Shown here piece after piece: positions 32,293 through 41,013 of a DNA stretch of 64,000 bases. Position 1 is the first letter of the stretch, and each line of letters opens with the position of its first letter. The stretch comes from an uncultured Eubacteriales bacterium (GTDB lineage: Bacteria > Bacillota > Clostridia > Christensenellales > Aristaeellaceae): assembly GCA_902793325.1 (NCBI GenBank), contig CADBCY010000003.1, positions 30,921 through 94,920 on the forward strand, given 5' to 3'. The notes beneath the pieces are model-generated. The model ran no database searches. It worked only from the letters and a program-made list of their open reading frames with translations, and was not told the origin of the DNA. Made by a program: the position numbers and the translations under genes.

Positions 32293-33672
32293 ATGACACT
32301 GGATTGTTCTGCGATCAGGGCGGCGGCCGAGGGCTACCGGGCGGACATGGTCCGCTTTCTGCGGGAAATGATCTCCCACCCCAGCGAGAGCTGCGAGGAG
32401 AAGGAGGTCGTGGCGTGCATAAAGGCTGAGATGGAAAAGCTCGGCTACGACAGGGTGGAGGTGGACGGCCTCGGCAACGTCATCGGCTGGATGGGCGAGG
32501 GCGAGAAGATCATCGCCATCGACGCCCACGTCGATACCGTCGGCATCGGCAACCGCGACAACTGGACCGCCGACCCCTACGAGGGCTACGAGACGGACGA
32601 GATCATCTACGGCCGCGGCGGCTCCGACCAGGAGGGCGGCATGGCCAGCGCGGTCTACGGCGTGCGCATCATGAAGGACCTGGGGCTGATCCCCGAGGGG
32701 TATAAAATCATGGTCGTGGGCTCCGTGCAGGAGGAGGACTGCGACGGCATGTGCTGGCAGTACATCGTCAACAAGGACGGCATCCGCCCCGAGTTCGTCA
32801 TCTCCACCGAGCCCACCGACGGCGGCATCTACCGCGGCCAGCGCGGGCGCATGGAGATCCGCGTGGACGTGCGGGGCGTCTCCTGCCACGGCAGCGCGCC
32901 CGAGCGCGGCGACAACGCCATCTACAAGATGGCCGACATCCTCCGGGACATCCGCGCGCTCAACAACAACGGCTGCGACGATTCCACCGCCATCCGCGGC
33001 CTGGTCAGGATGCTGGACCCGAAGTACAACCCGGAGCACTGGGAGGACGCCCGCTTCCTGGGCCGCGGCACCTGCACGGTGTCGCAGATCTACTTCACCT
33101 CCCCGAGCCGCTGCGCCGTGGCCGATTCCTGCGCCATATCCGTCGACCGCCGCATGACCGCGGGCGAGACGTGGGAGAGCTGCCTGGACGAGATCCGCAA
33201 CCTGCCCGCCGTGAAGAAGTACGGCGAGGACGTGCAGGTGTCCATGTACATGTACGACCGGCCCTCCTGGACCGGCGAGGTCTACGAGACGGAGGCCTAC
33301 TTCCCGACGTGGATCAACCGGGAATCCGCCGCGCACGTCAAGGCGCTGGTGGACGCGCACGTGGCGCTGTTCGGCGAGAAGCGCATCGGCGCGCCCAGCT
33401 CGATGTCCACCCGCGAGGGGCGGCCGCTGACGGACAAGTGGACCTTCTCCACCAACGGCGTGGCCATCCAGGGCCGCTACGGCATCCCCTGCGTGGGCTT
33501 CGGCCCCGGCGCGGAGAGCCAGGCGCACGCGCCCAACGAGATCACCTGGAAGCAGGATCTCGTGACCTGCGCGGCGCTGTACGCGGCGGCGATCCACCTC
33601 TATCCCGAAGAAGAGCAGACCGGCGACGCGACCCAGTTCCGCGCGGGCAGGACGAACAACGACATCAAGTGA
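32293..33672 (+). CDS. ygeY: YgeY-type M20 metallohydrolase
   Basis: A 459-residue M20-family hydrolase. Zinc ligands and catalytic residues are recognisable: [11 protein letters not shown] (first His and Asp), [13 protein letters not shown] (bridging Asp), [12 protein letters not shown] (catalytic E and metal E), [16 protein letters not shown], and a C-terminal SQAHAPNE His. Start MTLDCSAI at 32293 follows GAGAGGAGCGTTC. Longer than E. coli YgeY (about 400). Within this gene set it is inferred to release diaminopropionate from an N-substituted precursor; substrate unproven. Confidence 0.9.
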   Translation: MTLDCSAIRAAAEGYRADMVRFLREMISHPSESCEEKEVVACIKAEMEKLGYDRVEVDGLGNVIGWMGEGEKIIAIDAHVDTVGIGNRDNWTADPYEGYETDEIIYGRGGSDQEGGMASAVYGVRIMKDLGLIPEGYKIMVVGSVQEEDCDGMCWQYIVNKDGIRPEFVISTEPTDGGIYRGQRGRMEIRVDVRGVSCHGSAPERGDNAIYKMADILRDIRALNNNGCDDSTAIRGLVRMLDPKYNPEHWEDARFLGRGTCTVSQIYFTSPSRCAVADSCAISVDRRMTAGETWESCLDEIRNLPAVKKYGEDVQVSMYMYDRPSWTGEVYETEAYFPTWINRESAAHVKALVDAHVALFGEKRIGAPSSMSTREGRPLTDKWTFSTNGVAIQGRYGIPCVGFGPGAESQAHAPNEITWKQDLVTCAALYAAAIHLYPEEEQTGDATQFRAGRTNNDIK

Positions 33673-33688
33673 CAGGAGGGGCGATACG

Positions 33689-34888
33689 ATGGATTCCAAG
33701 CTGCAGGCCTATATCGACAAACTGAACCGCCTGGATTTCAAGGCGATGTATGAGGGCGACTTCTTCCTGACCTGGGAAAAGACCGACGAGGAGCTGGCGG
33801 CCGTGTTCACCGTGGCCGACGCGCTGCGCCACATGCGGGAGAACAACATCTCGACGAAGGTATTCGACTCCGGGCTGGGCATCTCCCTGTTCCGCGACAA
33901 CTCCACCCGCACCCGCTTCTCCTTCGCCGCCGCCTGCAACCTGCTGGGGCTGGAGGTGCAGGACCTGGACGAGGGTAAGAGCCAGATCGCCCACGGCGAG
34001 ACGGTGCGCGAGACGGCGAACATGGTGTCCTTCATGGCGGACGTCATCGGCATCCGCGACGACATGTACATCGGCAAGGGCAACAGGTACATGCACGACG
34101 TGGTAGACGCCGTGACCGAGGGCCACGCGCAGGGCGTATTGGAGCAGAAGCCCACGCTGGTCAACCTGCAATGCGACATCGACCACCCGACCCAGTGCAT
34201 GGCGGACCTGCTGCACGTCATCCACACCTTCGGCGGCGTGGAGAACCTGAAGGGCAAGAAGGTCGCCATGACCTGGGCCTATTCCCCCAGCTACGGAAAG
34301 CCCCTCTCCGTGCCGCAGGGCGTCATCGGCCTGATGACCCGCTTCGGCATGGACGTGGTGCTTGCCCACCCCGAGGGCTACGAGGTCATGCCCGAGGTGG
34401 AGGCCGTGGCCCGCGCCAACGCGGAGAAGAGCGGCGGCAGCTTTGCCAAGACCAATTCCATGGCCGAGGCGTTCAGGGACGCGGACATCGTGTACCCCAA
34501 GAGCTGGGCGCCCTTCGCCGCCATGGAGAAGCGCACCAACCTGTACGCGGAGGGCGATACCGAGGGCATCAAAGCGCTGGAGAAGGAGCTGCTCGCGCAG
34601 AACGCGGAGCACAAAGACTGGTGCTGCACCGAGGAACTGATGAAGACCACCCGCGACGGCAAAGCGCTGTACCTGCACTGCCTGCCCGCCGACATCAACG
34701 GCGTGAGCTGCGTGGACGGCGAGGTGGAGGCCTCGGTGTTCGACCGCTACCGCACGCCGCTGTACAGGCAGGCCAGCTTCAAGCCCTACATCATCGCGGC
34801 CATGATCTTCCTGGCGAAGGTGAAGGATCCCCAGGCGACCCTGAGGGCACTGGCGGAGCGCAGCGTTCCCCGCTTCTTCCAGGCGTAA
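33689..34888 (+). CDS. ygeW: YgeW-type carbamoyltransferase
   Basis: A 399-residue member of the aspartate/ornithine carbamoyltransferase family, matching E. coli YgeW. The carbamoyl-phosphate loop is STRTR (72-76, in FRDNSTRTRFSFAAA), with HPTQCMADLLHVIH (family H-P-x-Q), and a C-terminal LHCLPADINGVSC. In this pathway it probably works in the phosphorolytic direction, releasing carbamoyl phosphate from an ureido intermediate for the carbamate kinase encoded 12 bp downstream. CAGGAGGGGCGATACG precedes ATG. Confidence 0.92.
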   Translation: MDSKLQAYIDKLNRLDFKAMYEGDFFLTWEKTDEELAAVFTVADALRHMRENNISTKVFDSGLGISLFRDNSTRTRFSFAAACNLLGLEVQDLDEGKSQIAHGETVRETANMVSFMADVIGIRDDMYIGKGNRYMHDVVDAVTEGHAQGVLEQKPTLVNLQCDIDHPTQCMADLLHVIHTFGGVENLKGKKVAMTWAYSPSYGKPLSVPQGVIGLMTRFGMDVVLAHPEGYEVMPEVEAVARANAEKSGGSFAKTNSMAEAFRDADIVYPKSWAPFAAMEKRTNLYAEGDTEGIKALEKELLAQNAEHKDWCCTEELMKTTRDGKALYLHCLPADINGVSCVDGEVEASVFDRYRTPLYRQASFKPYIIAAMIFLAKVKDPQATLRALAERSVPRFFQA

Positions 34889-34900
34889 GGGGATGGCGGC

Positions 34901-35842
34901 ATGGGCAAGAGAATCGTGATCGCCCTCGGTGGGAACGCCCTGGGCAACAACCTGCCGGAGCAGATGAAGGCGGTGAAGATCACGGCGGGGGCCATCGTGA
35001 ACCTCATCGAGGACGGCAACGAGGTCGTGATCTGCCACGGCAACGGCCCCCAGGTGGGCATGATCCAGAACGCCATGACGGAGCTGGTGCGGTCCGACCC
35101 GGAGAAGTACATCCCCTGCCCGCTGTCGGTGTGCGTGGCGATGAGCCAGGGCTACATCGGCTACGATCTGCAGAACGCCCTGCGGGAGGAGATGCTGAAC
35201 CGCGGCATCGACAAGGGCGCGGCCACCGTGCTGACCCAGGTGGAGGTGGACCCGGACGATCCGGCCTTCCAGACCCCCACCAAGCCCATCGGTTCCTTCA
35301 TGACCGAGGAGGAGGCCCGCAGGCTGGAGAGGGAACGGGACTACCACGTGGTCGAGGACGCCGGGCGCGGCTGGCGGCGCGTGGTGGCCAGCCCCGAGCC
35401 GAAGGGCATCGTGGAGATCGACACCATACGCTCGCTGGTGGAGTCCGATCACATCGTCGTGGCCTGCGGCGGCGGCGGCATCCCGGTGTTCAAAACCGAG
35501 GGAAACCACCTCAAGGGCGCGGCGGCCGTGATCGACAAGGACTTCGCCGCCGCCGTGCTGGCCAAACAGCTCGACGCCGACCTGCTCGTCATACTCACCG
35601 CCGTTGAAAAGGTGGCGATCCGCTTCGGCAAGCCGGACCAGCAGTGGCTGGACCGCCTGACGCCCGAGACCGCCCGGCAGTACATCGCGGACGGCGAATT
35701 CGCCCCCGGCTCCATGCTGCCGAAGGTGCAGGCGGCGCTGTCCTTCGCGGAATCCAGGCCCGGAAGGCAGGCGCTGATCACGCTGCTGGAAAAGGCGCGG
35801 GACGGCATCGCGGGCAAGACCGGCACGCTGGTGTGCGGGTAA
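34901..35842 (+). CDS. arcC: Carbamate kinase
   Basis: A 313-residue amino-acid-kinase-fold enzyme: MGKRIVIALGGNALGNN, CHGNGPQVGMIQNAM, ACGGGGIPVF and GSMLPKVQAALSF are carbamate kinase signatures. It makes ATP from carbamoyl phosphate and ADP, giving carbamate (then CO2 and ammonia). It lies directly after ygeW, matching the E. coli yqeA-like kinase of the purine cluster, so this is the substrate-level phosphorylation step. AAGGGGATGGCGGC precedes ATG. Confidence 0.93.
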   Translation: MGKRIVIALGGNALGNNLPEQMKAVKITAGAIVNLIEDGNEVVICHGNGPQVGMIQNAMTELVRSDPEKYIPCPLSVCVAMSQGYIGYDLQNALREEMLNRGIDKGAATVLTQVEVDPDDPAFQTPTKPIGSFMTEEEARRLERERDYHVVEDAGRGWRRVVASPEPKGIVEIDTIRSLVESDHIVVACGGGGIPVFKTEGNHLKGAAAVIDKDFAAAVLAKQLDADLLVILTAVEKVAIRFGKPDQQWLDRLTPETARQYIADGEFAPGSMLPKVQAALSFAESRPGRQALITLLEKARDGIAGKTGTLVCG

Positions 35843-35872
35843 CGAAGGCTTTTATAATCATCGGAGGCGACC

Positions 35873-36283
35873 ATGAGGTTAGACGGATTTGGCCTGCTCG
35901 TCCATGACATGGCAAAAATGATACGCTTTTACAGGGATGTCCTCGGCTTTGAGATCCGGGAAGCCGAGGATACGGAGAACGTGTATCTGGTCAAGGACGG
36001 GACGCTGTTTCTGCTGTACGGCAGGAGCGACTTCGAGAAGATGACCCATCGTCGGTACGAATACCTCAAGGGCCTGAACGGTCATTTTGAGATCGCGCTC
36101 TATGTCGACACGTTTGAGGAAGTGGACGCCGCGTTCCAAGGCGCCGTCGAAAAAGGCGCGACGCCGGTGCTGGAGCCCACGACGGAGCCTTGGGGCCAGA
36201 GGACCTGCTATATCGCCGATCCCGAGGGCAACCTGGTCGAGATCGGCTCATGGAACCGGCCCTACGAAGAGAAGGATTTATAG
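35873..36283 (+). CDS. VOC (glyoxalase/dioxygenase fold) protein
   Basis: A 136-residue vicinal-oxygen-chelate protein with two beta-alpha-beta3 modules: MIRFYRDVLGFEIREAED (first) and EEVDAAFQGAVEKGATPVLEP ... YIADPEGNLVEIGSW (second). The C-terminal Glu metal ligand (LVEIG) is present. The usual N-terminal ligand His near residue 5 is replaced by Gly (MRLDGFGLLV), so metal binding may be altered. TCGGAGGCGACC precedes ATG. Placed between carbamate kinase and the selenium-type hydroxylase in the same direction, it may act on a purine-ring intermediate; this is inference only. Confidence 0.82.
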   Translation: MRLDGFGLLVHDMAKMIRFYRDVLGFEIREAEDTENVYLVKDGTLFLLYGRSDFEKMTHRRYEYLKGLNGHFEIALYVDTFEEVDAAFQGAVEKGATPVLEPTTEPWGQRTCYIADPEGNLVEIGSWNRPYEEKDL

Positions 36284-36330
36284 GAAAATCGGACACAATG
36301 CCCCTGTCAGTCGGGAAAGGAGGGCCCTTC

Positions 36331-38913
36331 GTGCCTGAAACCTACCGTTTTACCGTCAACGGGACGCCCTGCGAGACGGCGGAAGTCAAGCCGTTGCTGC
36401 GCTATCTCCGGGACGACCTGCACCTGTACTCCGTCAAGGACGGCTGCAGCGAGGGCGCCTGCGGCACCTGCACCGTCATCGTCGACGGCAAGGCGGTCAA
36501 GTCGTGTGTGCTGAGCACCCAGAAGGCGGCGGGCAAGAGCATCCAGACGGTGGAGGGCCTGACGGACTTCGAGAAGGAGGCGTTCGTCTACGCCTTCGGG
36601 GTCTCGGGCTCGGTTCAGTGCGGCTTCTGCACGCCGGGCATGGTCATGGCGGGCAAGGCGCTGATCGACGGGAACCCCGACCCCACGGAAGATGAAATCA
36701 AGGCGGCCATCCGCGGGAACCTGTGCCGCTGCACCGGTTACCGCAAGGTCATCGACGGCATCCGGCTGGCGGCGGCCATCCTCCGCGGCGACGCGCAGAT
36801 CGACCCGGCGGAGGAGCAGGGCGACAACTACGGCGTGGGCCGGCGGGCGTTCCGCGTGGACGTGCGGAAGAAGGTGCTCGGAACCGGCAAGTACCCGGAC
36901 GACGTCGACATGGAGGGCATGCTGCACCTGTCCGCCGTGCGCTCGAAGTACGCCCGCGCGCGCGTAAAGTCCATCGACGCCTCGGCGGCGCTCGCCCTCG
37001 ACGGCGTGGTGGGCGTGCTGACGGCGGAGGACGTGCCCCACAACAAGGTCGGCCACATCCAGCAGGACTGGGACGTGATGATCGCCGTGGGCGACGTGAC
37101 GCGGTGCGTGGGCGACGCCGTCTGCCTGGTGGTCGCGGAGACGGAGGACATCCTCAGAAAGGCCAAGGCGCTGGTGAAAATCGAATACGAGGTGTTGAAG
37201 CCGGTCACCTCCATCGCCGAGGCCATGGCCCCGGACGCGCCGAAGGTGCACAGCGGCGGCAACCTCTGCCAGACCCGGCACGTCACCCGCGGCGACGCGA
37301 AGGCCGCGCTGGCGGCGTCGGCCTACACGGTGACGAAGTCCTTCTCCACCCCCTTCACCGAGCATGCCTTCCTGGAGCCGGAGTGCGCGGTGGCCTTCCC
37401 CTATAGGGACGGCGTGAAGATCCTGAGCACCGACCAGGGCGCCTACGATACCCGCAAGGAGACCGCCATCATGTTCGGCTGGGACCCGGAGCGCGTCGTG
37501 GTGGAGAACCTGCTGGTCGGCGGCGGCTTCGGTGGCAAGGAGGACGTGACCGTGCAGCACATCGCCGCGCTGGCGGCGTGGAAGTTCAGGCGGCCGGTCA
37601 AGGCGAAGTTCAGCCGGCAGGAGTCCATCCGGTTCCACCCGAAGCGCCACGCCATGGAGGGGACGTTCACCCTCGGCTGCGACGGAAACGGCATCTTCAC
37701 CGCGCTCGACTGCGACATCTACATGGACACGGGGGCCTATGCCTCGCTGTGCGGGCCGGTGCTGGAGCGCGCCTGCACGCATTCCGTGGGGCCGTACTGC
37801 TACCAGAACACGGACATCCGCGGCTATGGCTACTACACCAACAACCCGCCCGCCGGGGCGTTCCGGGGGTTTGGGGTCAGCCAGAGCGAGTTCGCGCTGG
37901 AGAGCATGATCAACCTGCTGGCCGAGCAGGTGGGGATTTCCCCGTGGGAGATCCGCTACCGAAACGCCATCGAGCCGGGCAGGGTGCTGCCCAACGGCCA
38001 GATCGCCGACTGCTCCACGGCCTTGAAGGAAACGCTGCTGGCGGTGAAGGACGTGTACGAGGCCAACCGCGGCCGTGCGGGCATCGCCTGCGCGATGAAG
38101 AACTCCGGCGTGGGCGTGGGCCTGCCGGACAAGGGCCGCGCGCGGCTGGCCATCGAGGGCGGGGTGTGCGTCATCTACTGCGCCGCGTCGGACATCGGGC
38201 AGGGGTGTCTCACGGTATTCTGCCAGGACGTGGCCGAGGCCACGGGCCTGCCGCTGTCGAAGATCCGAAACGGCAGCGCCAGCACCGAGGTCGCCCCGGA
38301 TTCCGGCACCACGTCCGGCTCCCGCCAGACGCTGCTCTCGGGCGAGGCCGTGCGGATGGCGGCGCTTCAACTGAAGCAGGCGCTGGACGAGGCCAAAGGG
38401 GATCTCGACGCGCTGAACGGCCGGTCCTTCTTCTACGAGTACTTCGAGTCCACCGACAAACTCGGCGCGGACGTGCCCAACCCCAAGAGCCACATCGCCT
38501 ACGGCTACGCCACCCACGTGGTCCTGCTGGACGACGACGGGCGGGTGAAGGAGGTCTACGCGGCGCACGACTCCGGCAGGGTGGTCAACCCCACCGCCAT
38601 ACAGGGGCAGATCGAGGGCGGCGTGCTGATGGGCATGGGCTACGCGCTGACCGAGGACTTCCCGCTGGCGGACGGCGTGCCGCAGGCGAAGCTCGGCACG
38701 CTGGGGCTGCTGCGGGCAAATCAGATCCCCGACATCCACGCCATCTACGTGGAGAAGGAGGCGCTGCTGCCGGTGGCCTACGGCGCGAAGGGCATCGGCG
38801 AGATCGCCGCCATCCCCACGGCGCCTGCCGTGCAGGGAGCGTACTACGCGCTGGACGGCGTGTTCCGCACGAAGCTCCCGCTGGAGAACACCTGGTATCG
38901 TAAGGGGGGGTAA
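36331..38913 (+). CDS. xdhD: Selenium-dependent-type xanthine dehydrogenase (2Fe-2S + Mo domains)
   Basis: An 860-residue fused molybdenum hydroxylase. Residues 1-160 hold two 2Fe-2S clusters (GCSEGACGTCTVIVDGKAVKSC; QCGFCTPGMVMA ... LCRCTGYRKV). There is no FAD domain. Residues about 175-860 are the Mo domain (VGGGFGGKED, GAFRGFGVSQSEF, ASDIGQGCLTVFCQ, AYGAKGIGEIAAIP with the catalytic Glu). This layout and its neighbours fit the family annotated as selenium-dependent xanthine dehydrogenase, where labile selenium is a Mo ligand. GTG at 36331 follows AAAGGAGGGCCCTTC. It differs from E. coli XdhD by intact 2Fe-2S cysteines. Substrate could be xanthine/uric acid. Confidence 0.88.
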   Translation: MPETYRFTVNGTPCETAEVKPLLRYLRDDLHLYSVKDGCSEGACGTCTVIVDGKAVKSCVLSTQKAAGKSIQTVEGLTDFEKEAFVYAFGVSGSVQCGFCTPGMVMAGKALIDGNPDPTEDEIKAAIRGNLCRCTGYRKVIDGIRLAAAILRGDAQIDPAEEQGDNYGVGRRAFRVDVRKKVLGTGKYPDDVDMEGMLHLSAVRSKYARARVKSIDASAALALDGVVGVLTAEDVPHNKVGHIQQDWDVMIAVGDVTRCVGDAVCLVVAETEDILRKAKALVKIEYEVLKPVTSIAEAMAPDAPKVHSGGNLCQTRHVTRGDAKAALAASAYTVTKSFSTPFTEHAFLEPECAVAFPYRDGVKILSTDQGAYDTRKETAIMFGWDPERVVVENLLVGGGFGGKEDVTVQHIAALAAWKFRRPVKAKFSRQESIRFHPKRHAMEGTFTLGCDGNGIFTALDCDIYMDTGAYASLCGPVLERACTHSVGPYCYQNTDIRGYGYYTNNPPAGAFRGFGVSQSEFALESMINLLAEQVGISPWEIRYRNAIEPGRVLPNGQIADCSTALKETLLAVKDVYEANRGRAGIACAMKNSGVGVGLPDKGRARLAIEGGVCVIYCAASDIGQGCLTVFCQDVAEATGLPLSKIRNGSASTEVAPDSGTTSGSRQTLLSGEAVRMAALQLKQALDEAKGDLDALNGRSFFYEYFESTDKLGADVPNPKSHIAYGYATHVVLLDDDGRVKEVYAAHDSGRVVNPTAIQGQIEGGVLMGMGYALTEDFPLADGVPQAKLGTLGLLRANQIPDIHAIYVEKEALLPVAYGAKGIGEIAAIPTAPAVQGAYYALDGVFRTKLPLENTWYRKGG

Positions 38914-38916
38914 GAA

Positions 38917-40296
38917 ATGACGACGCTGATTCGCGGCGGTACGATCGTGACCGAAGATAAGGTGTTTCAGGGCGATCTCCTCATCCGCGACGGAAAAATC
39001 GAAGGCTTCCCGGCGCAGGCCGACACCGACGAGGTGATCGACGCTACAGGGAAGCTCGTGCTGCCCGGCGCGGTGGACGTCCACACCCACATGGACCTGG
39101 ACGTGGGCATCGCGCGGGCGATCGACGACTTCTACACCGGCACGGTGGCGGCGGCCTGCGGCGGCACGACGACCATCGTGGACCACATGGCCTTCGGCCC
39201 GAAGGGCTGCAGCCCGTGGCATCAGGTGAAGGAATACCACCGGCTGGCGGACGGCAACGCCGTGGTGGACTACGGCTTCCACGGCGTGCTGCAGCACGTC
39301 GACGATTCCGTGCTGGACGACATGGCGCAGATCGCCGCCGACGAGGGAATCACCAGCTTCAAGATCTACATGACCTACGATTACCGGCTGGACGACCTCG
39401 ACCTGATGAAGGTGCTGACCCGCGCCGCCGACGAGGGCATACTGATCGCCGCGCACTGCGAGAACCACGGCATGGTGACCTACTACCGGGAGCGGTTTGT
39501 CCGGGAGGGCAGGACGCAGGCGAGGTGGCACCCCGTCAGCCGCCCCGCCGAAGCCGAGGCCGAGGCGGTCAGCCGCCTGCTGTATCTGGCAAGGGCCGCG
39601 GGGGAGGCGCCGGTGTACGTGGTGCACCTGTCCACCCGCGCGGGGCTGGAGGAGATTCGCAGGGCCCGGGCCGCGGGGCAGCGGCGCTTCGGGGCGGAGA
39701 CCTGCCCGCAGTACCTGCTGCTGGACGAGGCGCTCTATGCCGACCCGCGGGAGGGATTGAAGGCGATCATGGCCCCGCCGCTGCGGCGACAGGCCGACCG
39801 CGACGCGCTGTGGGCGGCGCTGGCGGCGGGCGAGCTCGACACGGTCGCCACCGACCACTGCCCGTTCACGTTTGCCCGGCAGAAGCAGCAGGGCGCGCAG
39901 GACTTCACGAAGTGCCCCAGCGGCGCGCCGGGCGTGGAGGAGCGGCTCGCGCTCCTCTATTCGGAGGGCGTCGCGAAGGGCAGGATCACGCTGCCGCAAC
40001 TGGTGAAGTACGCCTGCGCGAATCCCGCCCGCGTGGCCGGGCTCTACCCGAGGAAGGGCGCGATCGAGGCCGGCGCGGACGCCGACCTGGTGATCCTGGA
40101 CCCCGAAAAGACCTGGACGCTGACCGCACAGCGGATGCACGGGAATTCGGACTACACCTGCTACGAGGGCATGCCGATCAAAGGCATGGTGGAGCGCGTG
40201 CTGCTCCGGGGCAGGACCATCGTATGCGACGGCAGCTTTATCGGCGCGCGGGGCGACGGGCGGTACCTGCGCCGGGGAAAGAGCGCTCTGGCATGA
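38917..40296 (+). CDS. hyuA: D-hydantoinase / dihydropyrimidinase-type cyclic amidohydrolase
   Basis: A 459-residue amidohydrolase matching HyuA/YgeZ of the purine cluster. Ligands: LPGAVDVHTHMDLDVG (two His), carboxylated Lys in ITSFKIYMTYDYR, IAAHCENHGM, YVVHLSTRAG, and Asp in VATDHCPF. It opens a cyclic diamide such as a hydantoin or dihydropyrimidine-like ring. GGGGGGTAAGAA precedes ATG, 3 bp after the Se-type hydroxylase stop. Its TGA overlaps the mocA ATG (ATGA), so the two are translationally coupled. Confidence 0.92.
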   Translation: MTTLIRGGTIVTEDKVFQGDLLIRDGKIEGFPAQADTDEVIDATGKLVLPGAVDVHTHMDLDVGIARAIDDFYTGTVAAACGGTTTIVDHMAFGPKGCSPWHQVKEYHRLADGNAVVDYGFHGVLQHVDDSVLDDMAQIAADEGITSFKIYMTYDYRLDDLDLMKVLTRAADEGILIAAHCENHGMVTYYRERFVREGRTQARWHPVSRPAEAEAEAVSRLLYLARAAGEAPVYVVHLSTRAGLEEIRRARAAGQRRFGAETCPQYLLLDEALYADPREGLKAIMAPPLRRQADRDALWAALAAGELDTVATDHCPFTFARQKQQGAQDFTKCPSGAPGVEERLALLYSEGVAKGRITLPQLVKYACANPARVAGLYPRKGAIEAGADADLVILDPEKTWTLTAQRMHGNSDYTCYEGMPIKGMVERVLLRGRTIVCDGSFIGARGDGRYLRRGKSALA

Positions 40297-40901
40297 GGGA
40301 GGCGGCGTTTGATAGCATCGGCTGCATCGTCATGGCCTCCGGGTTGTCCGAGCGGTACAGGCGAGACAAGCTGCTGGAAACGCTGGACGGGAAAACCATA
40401 TTGCAGCACACCGTCGGCAGCCTGACGGCGGCGGGACTGAAACCGCTGGTGGTGACCCGGAGCCCGGACATCCAGGCGCTGGCGGCGCGGGCGGGAATCG
40501 CCTGCGTCCGCCACGACGGCCCGCGCAAGTGCGATACCATGCGCGTCGGCCTCGAAAACCTGCCCGCGGACGCGGCGGGCTACCTGTTCATGCCCGCCGA
40601 CCAGCCGCTGGTGCTGCCGGACTCGCTCAGGCGGATGGCCGATCAATTCCTGAGTTGCCCCGGGCGGGCCGTCCGGCTGGCGTTCGGGGACGCGGCGGGC
40701 AGCCCCGTGCTGTTTCCCGCCGCGTGCCGGGGCGCGCTGCTGGCCTACGCGGGCGACCGCGGCGGCGCGGACGTGCTGAAGGCGCGCCAGATCCCCTGCG
40801 ACGCGGTGCGGGCGAGCTACGCCTGGGAGCTGTGGGACGTGGACACGCCCGGGCAGATGGAGCGCGTCAGGGAGGCGTACCGCGGCTACTTTGGGCGTTA
40901 G
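40293..40901 (+). CDS. mocA: MocA-type molybdenum cofactor cytidylyltransferase
   Basis: A 202-residue nucleotidyltransferase (GT-A fold): VMASGLSERYRRDKLLETLDGKTILQ is the nucleotide-binding loop, FMPADQPLV the metal-binding Asp region. The family makes molybdopterin cytosine dinucleotide, the cofactor of xanthine-dehydrogenase-type enzymes; E. coli YgfJ/MocA is the reference. Position directly after the hydroxylase and hydantoinase genes, overlapping the latter by 4 bp, supports a dedicated role in cofactor supply here. The purine run ends with this gene. Confidence 0.87.
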   Translation: MREAAFDSIGCIVMASGLSERYRRDKLLETLDGKTILQHTVGSLTAAGLKPLVVTRSPDIQALAARAGIACVRHDGPRKCDTMRVGLENLPADAAGYLFMPADQPLVLPDSLRRMADQFLSCPGRAVRLAFGDAAGSPVLFPAACRGALLAYAGDRGGADVLKARQIPCDAVRASYAWELWDVDTPGQMERVREAYRGYFGR

Positions 40902-41013
40902 CGCCGCGCAATCCGCATTTGACATCGACCGGCCGCGCGCATTCGGCGGGGACAGGACCGCAATCGAAGGGACCGAAGGCACAGAGGCCGACCTCGCCCG
41001 GGGAGGACGCAGC

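Noticed and set aside
36307-40140. A 1,277-codon open frame antisense to xdhD and hyuA
   Set aside because: Low-complexity His/Val/Arg-rich shadow of two well-recognised genes.
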